The notes beneath the pieces are model-generated. The model was not told the DNA's origin and made no database searches. It was given only the letters and a program-made list of their open reading frames with translations. A program made the translations under genes and the position numbers. From positions 4,211,184 through 4,275,183 of the forward strand of contig OY725500.1 in NCBI GenBank assembly GCA_963281255.1: a DNA stretch of 64,000 nucleotides, in the 5' to 3' direction. Shown piece by piece: positions 1 to 10,771 of the stretch (position 1 is its first letter; each line of letters opens with the position of its first letter). The DNA comes from Aphrocallistes beatrix (taxonomy: Eukaryota; Porifera; Hexactinellida; Sceptrulophora; Aphrocallistidae).

Positions 1-107
1 GTCCATTTAAACTAGCGATGATGAGTCTTATCACAGGACACATCTAATGCCATGTCATCGCTTTTATAAGACAAATAATGACAACTTCTATCACACACAT
101 CGTTTAG

Positions 108-277
108 GCTCTCTCAGTAAGTTGGAAGAACTGTACATGAACGATAATGGGGATTTGCAGGCACTGCCTTTCGAGCTAGCACTGTGCCAGAATCTACAGC
201 TAATGTCAGTAGAAGGTTGTCCTTTATCAAGAATGCCTGCGCAAGCTGTAGAAGGTGGCCCTTCCACAATTATGCAG
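108..277 (+). CDS. SHOC2: SHOC2-like leucine-rich-repeat scaffold, C-terminal exon (partial gene)
   Basis: This exon encodes the last leucine-rich repeats of a SHOC2/SUR-8-like protein, the LRR scaffold that works with PP1C and MRAS to activate RAF. The translation contains [27 protein letters not shown] and [20 protein letters not shown]. It follows the SHOC2 C-terminal pattern as I recall it, in which a final repeat is followed by a glycine-glycine-proline-serine segment and a short tail. An AG acceptor precedes 108 and a GT donor follows 277 in phase 0, so the exon is internal. The rest of the gene lies before the window. The final exon is not certain: acceptors near 342 or 354 would give short tails that do not resemble the usual SHOC2 end. 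Another SHOC2-type LRR protein is possible. Confidence 0.65.
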
Positions 278-2056
278 GTTTGTGTGTGTAGAATATGTTG
301 CTGGTTATATTAATGGTTAATATTTAAGTAGTGTGGGGACAGCATATGTCTAGGTTCAACTATTATAGACATGTAAATTACATGACCTTTCACATGGTTA
401 TTGGTAGAGTAATACAACCTCATGGTTCCTTCAGGTGTTTGCTAGTTCTATGTTGTCTAAAGTCTGTTGGTTATGGCTGTTGCAAAGTTTGGGAAGTAAT
501 TAATTTATGGGGGATTAGTTTCTCAGAGTTGATTCGATTCATTATAATAACCATAAAGTGCTTAGTTGACAAGTATTTGAGATAAATCCAAAAGATGAAG
601 TCCTCACCATCATACCTGGTGGTATATAGTCTAACTGGATGACCACGCAGACCTAATCTGAATTTGTACAGTTAGTGAAGGCTGTGACCAACTCTACATA
701 ATCGAATTTGTTTGTGGAGCGTAGGATGTTAACATTATGGAAATCGGGATAGTAATTGTATACTATTCTTCTAGTATTTGAGGTTCCATGGCCCATATCG
801 CCACATGAATTTCAAATAGAGGCGGTGATGTGAATTACGAAGAGAGCCTGGACAGATGTCAACTATTTAGTAATTTGTAAGGAAAACTCCGGCATTTTAA
901 TACAAATATAAATATAATTTTATTACCATATCTGTATATATGGCAGGTGTTGGATATATATGGATTTTCTTATGACTGAGTGTGTAATATTATGTTTTAG
1001 TTCGTTTTTTGGAGAATACATTCTGAGTAAATTTTTATCTTTGTGATCGCATCTTATAATTCACCACGTGTTTCATGTTATTTTGCATCGTAGCAATAGT
1101 CAGTATCACTGAAACATTTGCTATCGCAAAAATAAACCCACACCAACAACTTACTTAACCAATTAATTACCATACTTAACATCTACTTTACGTAAATTAC
1201 TTTCCATTTTAATGATCCCAACAATAACTATTCGATCGTCTACTAATGTAGTGGAAGTAACAAACACGTGTAGAGTTTAGCATAATTATTCAAAGCTGTG
1301 GAGTTAGGAGGCAGTTTAAACTTGGAATTTAGAATGCTTAGATCGAGACATGATGTGATGAAGTTTTAATTATTCTCGGTTTACTGGCACTCCTTTGCAT
1401 CCAGATCCATAGATATGGACATGTACAAACCTACCTCTTCTAAGTATGAATGATAATGTACATTCCATCCATTTCCAAGTATCAATCAAATTTTACACTC
1501 AATTTTTCTCGCAGAGTGACAGAATCCTCAATTTGTCTGTTCCATTAATTAAGTCCACAGATGGACGACAGCTAATTGGTAACGCTTTAGTTGCAACTTT
1601 TCAGTCCAGCAACTTAAGAAATATGTCTGATTGCTACTAAGCCATACATACAGTTGGTGCTTAAATTGATATTGAGAGGAAACAGCATGTGAGAGTAGGA
1701 TTTGTAATTTGCATCTAACAATCTCATTATTTCCTTGTTATGAATACTGATGCGTCAGATATTCACAATTGTATGAACTGGCATTACGCATCGAGTGGGT
1801 ATCAAGATTATATTTGCTTAGGCCACGCAGAAACAGCATCCCTCGAGTTTCACTCATGCATTTTAGTAATCGTAGGTGCAATCTTTTCAATTGAGATGCT
1901 CGAGACAAATTTCCTACTAATCTTGTTTTTTGGCTAATGTGTCACTCCTTAGTTTAGAGACTGATAGTCAGTATACTGAATGGATTGTGAAATATTAATT
2001 GATGAATTCGAAATTATAATTGAATGGTTTGATTCGTATCCTAATTAGCATTGCTC
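278..2056. other. Non-coding stretch between the SHOC2-like exon and SMG5
   Basis: About 1.8 kb of AT-rich DNA. It should hold the last intron, final exon and 3'UTR of the SHOC2-like gene and the promoter of SMG5. Short open frames at 331-585, 1446-1640 and 1740-1937 have no recognisable protein features. No repeat or RNA gene was recognised. Confidence 0.5.
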
Positions 2057-5000
2057 ATGGCTGTAGCAACTGAGTCCAGCACTTCAAGTGTCAAATCCTC
2101 AGAAACAAGTTTGCAAAATTGCTACAAATCCATTTCTTCTCTTGCGAACCAAATTGACGCGTACATTAAGAACTCCCCCTCGCCGGAGGGGCTATTTCAA
2201 CCAAATCCTATTCTACTCCGCAAGCGCCTCAAAGATAAATGTACCAAAGCTCTGGTTTCGAGCGACTTTCCCTTCGCGCAGATGGACAAGATCGAAGACA
2301 TGCTATGGAATCAGGGGTTTTATAGAGTTATCCAGAAGTGCCGCAATTCGCAGGGGATACAAGTTGACACCCCCTTACAGAGCGCTTACAGGACCCATCT
2401 CACTGCTGGCATCGGTTTCTACACCTCACTTCTCGCTGGAATGGCTGACACGCACCATTTAGCATCTGTCCACATAGACTGGAATAAACAGCTCCAACCA
2501 ACTCCGGGCAGCTCCGAGAGAAAACCTTACGAGTTGTATATGTACAAAATTCTGATACACTTAGGAGACCTTAGCCGATACCAGCAAGTGTTTACGAGGA
2601 GTTTGGAATTAACCAAGCGGTTCTACTATCAGGCGATCATCCTCAATCCCTCGCTTGGCCACGCCTTCAACCAGCTGGGGGGCATGTATTCAGGCATGAA
2701 CTGCAACCTGGATTCGGTATATTTCTACCTAAGATCTCTGGCCTGTAGCGAACCGATTAAATATTTGAGTGAAGTGAATTTGAAAACGATTTATGATAAA
2801 AACCGTAAACAGCTGGATCACATCAACGCTGTTCCCCTCTCTTTGAATGCTAGCGAGAACGAACAAAATCAACGCCTGATACGGCGGTTTCTAGTAGGAT
2901 TTATTAGATTGCAGGAAATATTTTTTCCTTCCAAAAGCCCAGAGCAAAATTCAGATGATGAAATGGAATACATGTGTTCCCGTGTGCTGAAAGATTTTGA
3001 AGAATTCCTTAGGATTGATAACATCGTTGGATCTCCGAATTCGTTTGGAAATGAAATGTTTTTCACTTCAATTGTCGGCGGTGATCCTTTATTCAAAATT
3101 TGTATCATTTCTATCCTAACCTCACAAATCTTGAGGAATTATGGCTCCACGCACACACCGCATGCTACTTCGTTTGCAATCTCAGTCTTCTCTCTCGTAC
3201 TGCAGAATTGCTATGTCAGAGCCAGAAAGTTGATAATTAACCAGCTTGATGCGTCAGTGGTAGATACGATGCCTGATCTCTACTTTTTAAAATTGACTGC
3301 ATTGCAAATAATTTCACAAGGATTTGTTACTAACGGAGATGGAAATTGCGTTGATCTAGGTAAGAATGTACTACACATTGTACCGTCTGCCAATGTAGTT
3401 ACAGTTACTAAAACAAGAATGCATACTACTCCCAGGCCTACGCAAACTGATGAAGATATTCTTGCTAACACTCAATTGAAAACTGACATCAACTCGAGTT
3501 CTGACTCTGAATCAGAGGCAGAGACTAATGAAGGGAAAGAGGTTGCAAATGTTGTTACGCGCGTGAAGAGAGCGAGGGAGAACGTGCAAATGGGCAGAGA
3601 CAGTAATGGCGATCTTAGCGAAGGAAATGTTTCCGATTCCATCCTGTCTTCAAGGTCGAACTCTAGTTCTAGCTCTGGATTCGAGATTCTAGGGACAGAC
3701 TATTCGAGTGAAGATGAGGATAATACGCAGGTTGATAAGAATGGCGAGGAGAAGTGTGATAAACCGCGGGATTTTGATAAATTGGAGACACCTGATGTCA
3801 GTCCGGATAAAATAGAAGATTCAGCTACAGTAAACAGTGACATCAGCAGTCTAATAAAGTCTATCGAGTTAACCCCCGCTAGTCAGGAAGCATATGATCC
3901 AAACTTTTCCGTTCGAAATTCAACACCTTTATTTCCTCAATTCAGAGACAAGTCATTTGATCAAGAATCCGTGCTATCCACGCCTCAGAGCATAGGAGAT
4001 GAATTCACAAATTCCGTTGCTGATAAGACTTGCAGATCCAAGCCTAAGATATTGCTAGCTGCCAAGTTCACCCTTGAGGATGATGACACGCCTTCTCCTG
4101 TGGCAGAGACAGACAGCTCTGTCTACATTTCGGATATATTAACCAAGCTTTGCCGCACGCTACAGACCGAGTCTACCCTCTTGATAACACGCGCTTTCTC
4201 TATCTGGCTAAACAAGTACCCTGTCATCCTTGCAACATGCGCACAAAAGAATGCTATGCTCTGGTCGCACCTCGCTACCCTTCTCAACTTTCTCCCCTCC
4301 TCCAATGACCTCATTCTGCACGGTGTGTTTCCACAGCATACCGCCATGCCGGAGGAATTCTCCCTGATACAGGACTGGGCGCAATCCCACCCGCTCTATG
4401 AGGACAAGCTGCTCTACGGTCTGTTAGACGATGATCACGTGAGCTCATTGCGAAATATCTTCACTAGCTCAACGTCTGAGGAAGAACAGTCACTCACTAG
4501 ACTCATTTACTTGCACAGATTCGGACTGTTGATGGCTGCGAATAAAATGGCGCCCGCTTTCACATATGATAAACTATCACACCTGTTTGTAGGCCCCGCA
4601 CAGAAGGAGGTGTTAGATGCCAAGATAGCGGAGGAAACTAGACTCACAGAGCAGATGCAGTCCAGAGAGAGGCAAGGAAGTCTCATGAAAGCTCTTGCGC
4701 ACCAGAGGCTCCGTGGACAGGTGGACATGTTGAAATGCCAGCAGCAGAATCTGAGGGAGAGCGTTCTGCCCTTCGTCCTAATTCCTGACGCATTGAGCCT
4801 CTGCCACCAACTAAACACTTTAAAGAAACTCATCCACTCGAACAGATTCATTGTCATCATCGCTAATGTAACGCTGAGAATTCTAGACGAAATGAAGGGA
4901 CAGAAACAGAACTACCACGCGCGGCAAACTCTGCGCTTTATCGAGCATGAGTTTGAGAGTAATTCCCAATGCGTTCGTCCTCAAATCCAGACCCCTCCCT

Positions 5001-5290
5001 CCACCCAGACAGGGGGCCGTGGGAAGCGAAGACAGCTGTACAACCCTACGATCAGCTCGATCAAGGAACTGTTTGAAGTGGGGGTCCAGCATTCCAAGCT
5101 TGAAGAGAGTGTGTCAAGAGACGCAATCTGCCTCTTGTTCGATGTTAGCATCATTCAGAACTTCCTCTCCCCGGACAGGAGAACTTACAACCAGGTTGCG
5201 CATGTTATCGAGACCGCGGAGCAAGTAGGTGTGACCTGGAAGAGTGTTCCGGACCTGTTTTACAAATGGATGGCACAAAAGACTGATTAA
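2057..5290 (+). CDS. SMG5: SMG5, nonsense-mediated mRNA decay factor
   Basis: This single-exon gene encodes about 1,077 residues. SMG5 pairs with SMG7 to bind phosphorylated UPF1 and recruit deadenylation or PP2A activity during nonsense-mediated decay. The N-terminal 14-3-3-like/TPR domain (about residues 20-420) contains RTHLTAGIGFY, ILIHLGDLSRYQ, RFYYQAIILNP and FNQLGGMYSG, the SMG5/6/7 (EST1) pattern. The middle (about 440-690) is a Ser/Asp/Glu-rich linker. The C-terminus (about 910-1077) resembles the SMG5 PIN-like fold, starting at FVLIPDALSLC and including ARQTLRFIEHEFE. The SMG5 PIN domain is catalytically dead in other animals, and the active-site acidic set is not obvious here either. 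I chose the ATG at 2057; an in-frame TTG lies six bases upstream. Length is close to vertebrate SMG5. Confidence 0.9.
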   Translation: MAVATESSTSSVKSSETSLQNCYKSISSLANQIDAYIKNSPSPEGLFQPNPILLRKRLKDKCTKALVSSDFPFAQMDKIEDMLWNQGFYRVIQKCRNSQGIQVDTPLQSAYRTHLTAGIGFYTSLLAGMADTHHLASVHIDWNKQLQPTPGSSERKPYELYMYKILIHLGDLSRYQQVFTRSLELTKRFYYQAIILNPSLGHAFNQLGGMYSGMNCNLDSVYFYLRSLACSEPIKYLSEVNLKTIYDKNRKQLDHINAVPLSLNASENEQNQRLIRRFLVGFIRLQEIFFPSKSPEQNSDDEMEYMCSRVLKDFEEFLRIDNIVGSPNSFGNEMFFTSIVGGDPLFKICIISILTSQILRNYGSTHTPHATSFAISVFSLVLQNCYVRARKLIINQLDASVVDTMPDLYFLKLTALQIISQGFVTNGDGNCVDLGKNVLHIVPSANVVTVTKTRMHTTPRPTQTDEDILANTQLKTDINSSSDSESEAETNEGKEVANVVTRVKRARENVQMGRDSNGDLSEGNVSDSILSSRSNSSSSSGFEILGTDYSSEDEDNTQVDKNGEEKCDKPRDFDKLETPDVSPDKIEDSATVNSDISSLIKSIELTPASQEAYDPNFSVRNSTPLFPQFRDKSFDQESVLSTPQSIGDEFTNSVADKTCRSKPKILLAAKFTLEDDDTPSPVAETDSSVYISDILTKLCRTLQTESTLLITRAFSIWLNKYPVILATCAQKNAMLWSHLATLLNFLPSSNDLILHGVFPQHTAMPEEFSLIQDWAQSHPLYEDKLLYGLLDDDHVSSLRNIFTSSTSEEEQSLTRLIYLHRFGLLMAANKMAPAFTYDKLSHLFVGPAQKEVLDAKIAEETRLTEQMQSRERQGSLMKALAHQRLRGQVDMLKCQQQNLRESVLPFVLIPDALSLCHQLNTLKKLIHSNRFIVIIANVTLRILDEMKGQKQNYHARQTLRFIEHEFESNSQCVRPQIQTPPSTQTGGRGKRRQLYNPTISSIKELFEVGVQHSKLEESVSRDAICLLFDVSIIQNFLSPDRRTYNQVAHVIETAEQVGVTWKSVPDLFYKWMAQKTD

Positions 5291-6031
5291 ACTCTACTTC
5301 TGTTCCCTGGATGGATAATAACGAGAAAATATTCTCGCTTGCAGATGCGTTCAGTCCTGTTGATGTTAAGAGCGGAGTTGTATTGCCATTCCCTGCGAAT
5401 TCTTACATGATCCAACAATGAATTGGGATAATATGTTGCATTGAACAATGACATACGTTTACGTATTATGTAAATACCCTTTATTACATTCTATACAAAT
5501 ACTTTTAGTAACAATCTATTCAGCAAGTTTTTCTCTAATACTTTATCTATGGGAGGTTTAGTAAATGAATTTGCTACTGGCTAAACTGAACTAGTCGATT
5601 TGAACATATTGAAACTAGATTGAACTCTACGAATATTATTAAATAATAATGCCATAGATCTATGGCTGTTAAATATTGTGTCGAGTTATACTGCTAGCCC
5701 AGTGAGTATATAACTTCCAGTATCACTGTTAAGACATTAAGACGTTGGTTTAATTGAAATATCCTACACATCATACACACACACATATACACAACAGTAA
5801 ACAAGTGAAGCCTACGAAGAGGGAGGGGGGGAAAGGAATAAAATACCTTCTTTTTTTAATCAAACGATTGACATCCAATCAAAGTACGTAGTAATGAACC
5901 TAAAGATTAATGTTTTTCTTATTTGTACATTTTGTAATTATTATGATTTTCTGCCATAACTTTTTTTCCTTTTTTTATGAGATATAATGGGGGATTGGCG
6001 GGGTGGGTAGTGAGTAATAATGTTTCGTTCG
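5291..6031. other. Convergent intergenic spacer
   Basis: About 740 bases between the 3' ends of SMG5 (plus strand) and the B-box/homeodomain gene (minus strand). It is AT-rich with T-runs and a purine run near 5820-5840, as expected for two facing 3'UTRs. No gene was recognised. Confidence 0.5.
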
Positions 6032-9000
6032 TTACTGTGTTTCTATTAAAAACACGCAGTCGGAAGCGGAGAGTTGAGCTCCTTCTGGGGAGCAGGCTCC
6101 TCGAAGGGGACTGCTCAGGTAGGAGGACTGTGTGATGGATTCGAGAGCTTGGTCGATGGCACAGTGCGGTGGGGACATGATGGAGAGGCTTTTCGGCTGC
6201 GACTTGGTTAGGTCTGGGATACTATGCTTCATGTTACGTTTTCGATTGTAAATAAAATCTTTTACTTGCTGGACGGTGAAGTTGTTATCCTTTGAGAATT
6301 CCTCCACCTCCTTTGCTTGCCACGTCCAGTTCAGTGACTCAGCAAACGAGGTGAGTTTATGTTTCTCATCCGGGTTAAAAATTCGACGTTTTTTTTTTGG
6401 TTTTTCATTTAAAAAAGACAAATCAAACTTTTCCGCCACATTGTCTGATGATGACATTCCATTCCTTACTTTGTTTGCCTCGAACTTGCAACCTTCCTTT
6501 CCAATGGCAGCAGTGGTGCTGGTTGGGGAGAGAATGGGGCTACTATTCGAACTGATATTCGTTATGAAACAACTGGCATCAGTGCCGACGAGAGTTTCAG
6601 ATTTTGACTCAACACTTGAGTCCACTTCCTCTTTCTCATTGAGCGATAGTTCGCTCTTCTTATTTGTCAGGAGTGATGGGTAATTGGAATTCCTATGTAG
6701 CATTAATAAATTCGGATTTATTCCCGTGTTTGGTGGAGATGGAATCCCGAATCCGTCTTCTACCAAACTCCGATGGCTCTCTCCCACATGATCAACATGT
6801 TCGAACTCGTTAACCAGCGCGCTAAGAGCATGGGAACTGGTGATGCCATCTTGGAGGCCGCTATCTGCCGCAGTTCCGTTCCGGTGCTCTTCATGGGAAG
6901 TAGGGGTGTGTAGCATCGAGGCTGGAACTGACATAGTATTCAGTAGCTGTTGGTTCCGAATCTAGAAATGTTCACATATATAGATAGACTACGCTTTACA
7001 GTGAAAAATCGACTCTACAGACTAAAGTATCGTCAATACTCACTAGTTTCTTCGCTGATTAGCCTACACTAGCTAGCTAGCTTGATTCGATATTAACTTT
7101 TTGTTGAACGAATACGTTTGAGTTGAAACTCATTGTCTGGTGTATGTAGATAGGGTATATTAGCTATAAATCACGCTATTCTAGCTAGCTAGACTAGCTC
7201 GGTAACTAACAAGGAGATATCTAGACTAAACATTGAGATATGTGATAGCTTAATTTGTTATTACGTGTATCCCCCTGCACAATTAGATTTAAGAACTTTA
7301 TCTCACCACAACTAAACAGATAATTATGGGAATCTTAATCTAGATGATGTTACTTCCAATGATATGGCTTGGGAGGGACTAATCAGGATATTATTAATTC
7401 CAACTCGTCTCATACATTGAGATATCAAGCTAGGACACGCCTTACATGAGCAGGTTGTAAAACTTAGTTCTGGTAACTATTCCAACCATGTTGTACACTA
7501 ATATTTTAGCTGTATTTTTAATGATATTTCTCTACAAAATTCACGCACAATTAAAATCTAATTCGGAAAAAAGAGTATCAAATAGATCGCTCACCTGTCC
7601 TGTCATCGGTGGCATGTAATTGTTGATGATGGAGTTGCCGTGTTGGACAATGTTCGAGGGGCCAGGACTCATGATACCGTTGGAGTTTAGAAGAGTCCAC
7701 GTCTCAAAGTTCTTAGGACAGGGCGAGTTTAATATGTTGTTAAAATCGTTTAAGTTTGAATCGAACATTTTCTGTCTCTTGGAAGTAGGGATGTACTCCT
7801 CTCCTTCCAGGCTGTGCGCAAAGTTATGAATGGAATTGGACCTGATTGGCGTGTTAACAGTAACCGTGTTACTGTTCCCACTGCACGGAGTTTCTAATGA
7901 CGTCATTGGAGGTTTATACACATTGGCAGCTAGTTGACTCTGCCGAACTGCCATCGTGTGTCTGGTGAAAGCTCCTCGTGAGTGTCTCTTCGTAGAGCAC
8001 ATCTCACAGAAGGAGAGTCCGCAATCAAAGCAGTCGTAGCTGCCAGACATCTCATTACAGATATTGCAAATGTAAAGAAAGATACTGTGGCATGTGAGTT
8101 TCCCTTTGGAGTGTATGTCTTGGCAGCAGGACATGCAGTAGATTAGTTCGCATTCTGGACACGAGGTAAGGCTCTGCTGGTCGAAATCTTTATCGCACAT
8201 CTCGCATTTTGCCATTAGAGATGGTGCAGTGTTTGGCGTATCCATGCTTCCACATTTCATCTTCTGATTGCAATAATTTATGCTAAAGGGAGAGAGACCT
8301 ATCAATTCCTTGCTCTACTGTAATAGTGAGATAGACGACAGTCATGCTGTCAGACTTGATTTATGCAAAAATATGCTTTTACAAATTAGATTATGCAAAT
8401 TTTGAGGAAAACATTGAGGTTTATTGGAATTTCAGTATCTTACTGCAGTACTGAGATATTTACACATGACTTCCAATAAATATTTGTTCCAACCCACGTT
8501 TAAAATGTGTAGAATATACATTTTTTTCTGTTTAGAGCGATGTCTCCATCATTTAATATATATATTTAGTTAGTCAAGAATTTCTTGAGACAAGCATAAA
8601 TTACACTTTAGACCTTAATATACGAAGAAGAATTAGTCTCTACGCCCTCCTACCAGGTGTCATTATTTTGGTTGAAACTTATCTTAAAACTAATAATGGG
8701 GCTATTTACTTAGGAGCTAATTGTTTTAAATGGCAAGAGAGGAAGATATTCAGTAATTGATGATTTTAAAAAGGGAGGGCTTGCATACTCTGACACTCGT
8801 TGCGAAATGAAAGAGTATTGGATTTTAGATTGTCGAATTATACCATAGTTCTAGATGCCCAAAGAATTTAAATGGTTCATAAATTAAACGAGACAAAATG
8901 AGTGGAGCTGATTATTAGCTCTACATTGATCTTGAAACTGAATGAATTTATAGAATCATGCGGTACAGGTTAGCTCCATCCGGGTCCTACAATCAGACAT

Positions 9001-9755
9001 CACTGCCATAATATTGCATAGCTCGTGGTCATTGGGATTGGGTTGGAGAACCAATACAATGTCTGATTGGATAGGAATTACCGAATTGGATATGCATGTT
9101 TTCTGTACAAGACTTCTCCTAGGTAATTCAATGCGTTTCAAGCGATAATATTTGGTACTTGTCTGCTCAAGTAACCAAATCAGTAATTACCCACCGCAAT
9201 ATATCTTCCAATATATCATTTGACTGCTATACAATTACTGATGATATATTATACAGCACATTTCTCAGCACATTTTGGAATTCAATAATATACGATTTAC
9301 GAAATCCGATCGTAATTTCTATGATTTAAATCTGCGCTGCTGACGAATATAATTAACTGAAATGTCGCTATTACATGAAATATGCTAGCAGCGCCATTGT
9401 TTAATTATTCAATGCTTAGCTCATTATTCTTTTAACATGGCTCTAAGATTACAGCATTTCTCGGTTAAGTAGAAGGATGAGATGGATTCTTCATCTCATA
9501 ATTATAAGAATAAACCAGCAATTAATTAATAACGTCTACCATGTATATTAACCATACACAACTATTGAATTACAGCCTCATCTATCTATCTATCCCAGTT
9601 ACCCCAAATTCGTTTGAATTAGAATAGGCTATCTCCATGCATGATGTGAAAATCTGAATTTACATAATATAGTAACTGTGGAATGCTTACCTCTGATTTG
9701 AAGGCAGGCCGACCCCGTTCAGATGATTTTGAATTGGTCCTTGAATACTAGACAT
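6032..9755 (-). CDS. Double B-box zinc finger plus atypical homeodomain protein
   Basis: Three exons, read on the minus strand as 9755-9691, 8282-7595 and 6961-6032, join in frame (phases 2 then 0) to give about 560 residues. Splice signals are GTAAGC after 9691, CAG|GTGAGC at 7595 and CTAG before 6961. Exon 2 holds two tandem B-box fingers. The first has the spacing C-x2-C-x11-C-x2-C-x4-C-x2-C-x4-H-x7-H; the second is the same with x8. Exon 3 holds a homeodomain (starting KKKRRIFNPDEKHKL) in which the usual W48-F49 is replaced by F-I, while N51 is kept (DFIYNRKR). Its FAESLNW and EVEEFS segments resemble plant ZF-HD homeodomains by eye. The 1.4 kb first intron (8283-9690) shows nothing else. 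Probably a transcription factor; I know no animal family with this domain order. If exon 2 is not spliced at 7595, it reads to a stop at 7541 with an acidic-hydrophobic tail, so two separate genes remain possible. Confidence 0.7.
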
Positions 9756-10771
9756 CTTCGCCTATAATAAAGGATTATTTCATAGCGAGATAATAAAGTT
9801 TGAATTATATCATCACTAATGAAAGAATCATATTTCCCTTAGGATGTAAGGGGAACTTTTAAGACTGCATTTATTATGCAGTTTTCTTTCCATTTTACTC
9901 TTTCTCTGACTTACTTTAACAGTCAATATTTGTAGAATTGTTGGATCTGTGAATTATATATTTGTCCTATCCAATTCCTAAGAAGAATTCTGTTTTTTTT
10001 CGTTAGTTTTGTCTCTCCAAAGTTTATCTCTTGCACAAACTGGATTTACTCAATATATACTTTCTGAAGTGAACAGTGTACTGAACACACTGTAGCCGTG
10101 TCCCTAGTCTAATTCTTATGACCATTATATTGCATTGTAATATCATTGCGTTACGTAGATAGTACATCACAACATAGACTCTTATGCTGTATATGAACTA
10201 CCTTAATTTGTTGGATTTTCTTGATTGTAGAATTGGTTCACATAGGTCAATTAAAAAGAAGGGTATCATCTGTTCTGTATTCAAATTTAAAACTAAAATA
10301 TTATAGCTTTTATTTCGAAATTTATGCATGTTCGCTCCATCTTTTAATATTTGTAGATGTGACGTTTGATTAATAATAAAGTTAATCCAATTTCCTCGAA
10401 TCAGCTTCCAAGTAATTGACTTAAGCTCACTTTGATCTCTTCAGTGTTGCATTCAATCCATTTCGAAAGTTATGTTTGTTTTGCTAGCATCTTGAGAAAA
10501 GATGACTTGTAGTCTGGCACCATTTGTGCATGTCTTGTTCTTTTAAATATTCATATTTTTCCTCCTGTTGAAGTGACAGGTTGATTTGTCTACAGAACTA
10601 ATCTCAAAAATTTTTGGAATTGTTATGAATAAATAAAATTCACGGTATCTAACCAACTATGTACATTCTCAAGATTGTGTTTTTACCCACGACTTGTTCT
10701 GACAAAAATATTCAATGCAATGCTAGTCTACAATCCATACTTCCTATTATTTAGAAAGTAACTTTGGGGTG
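9756..10771. other. Intergenic spacer between Churchill and the B-box/homeodomain gene
   Basis: About 1 kb of AT-rich sequence. It should hold the 3'UTR of Churchill and the promoter of the B-box/homeodomain gene. A TATAG just before the ATG at 9755 could be a 5'UTR splice acceptor. No coding signal was seen. Confidence 0.45.

Noticed and set aside
8956-9141. Minus-strand open frame in the first intron of the B-box/homeodomain gene
   Set aside because: Short, with no recognisable pattern and no in-frame splice link to the flanking exons.
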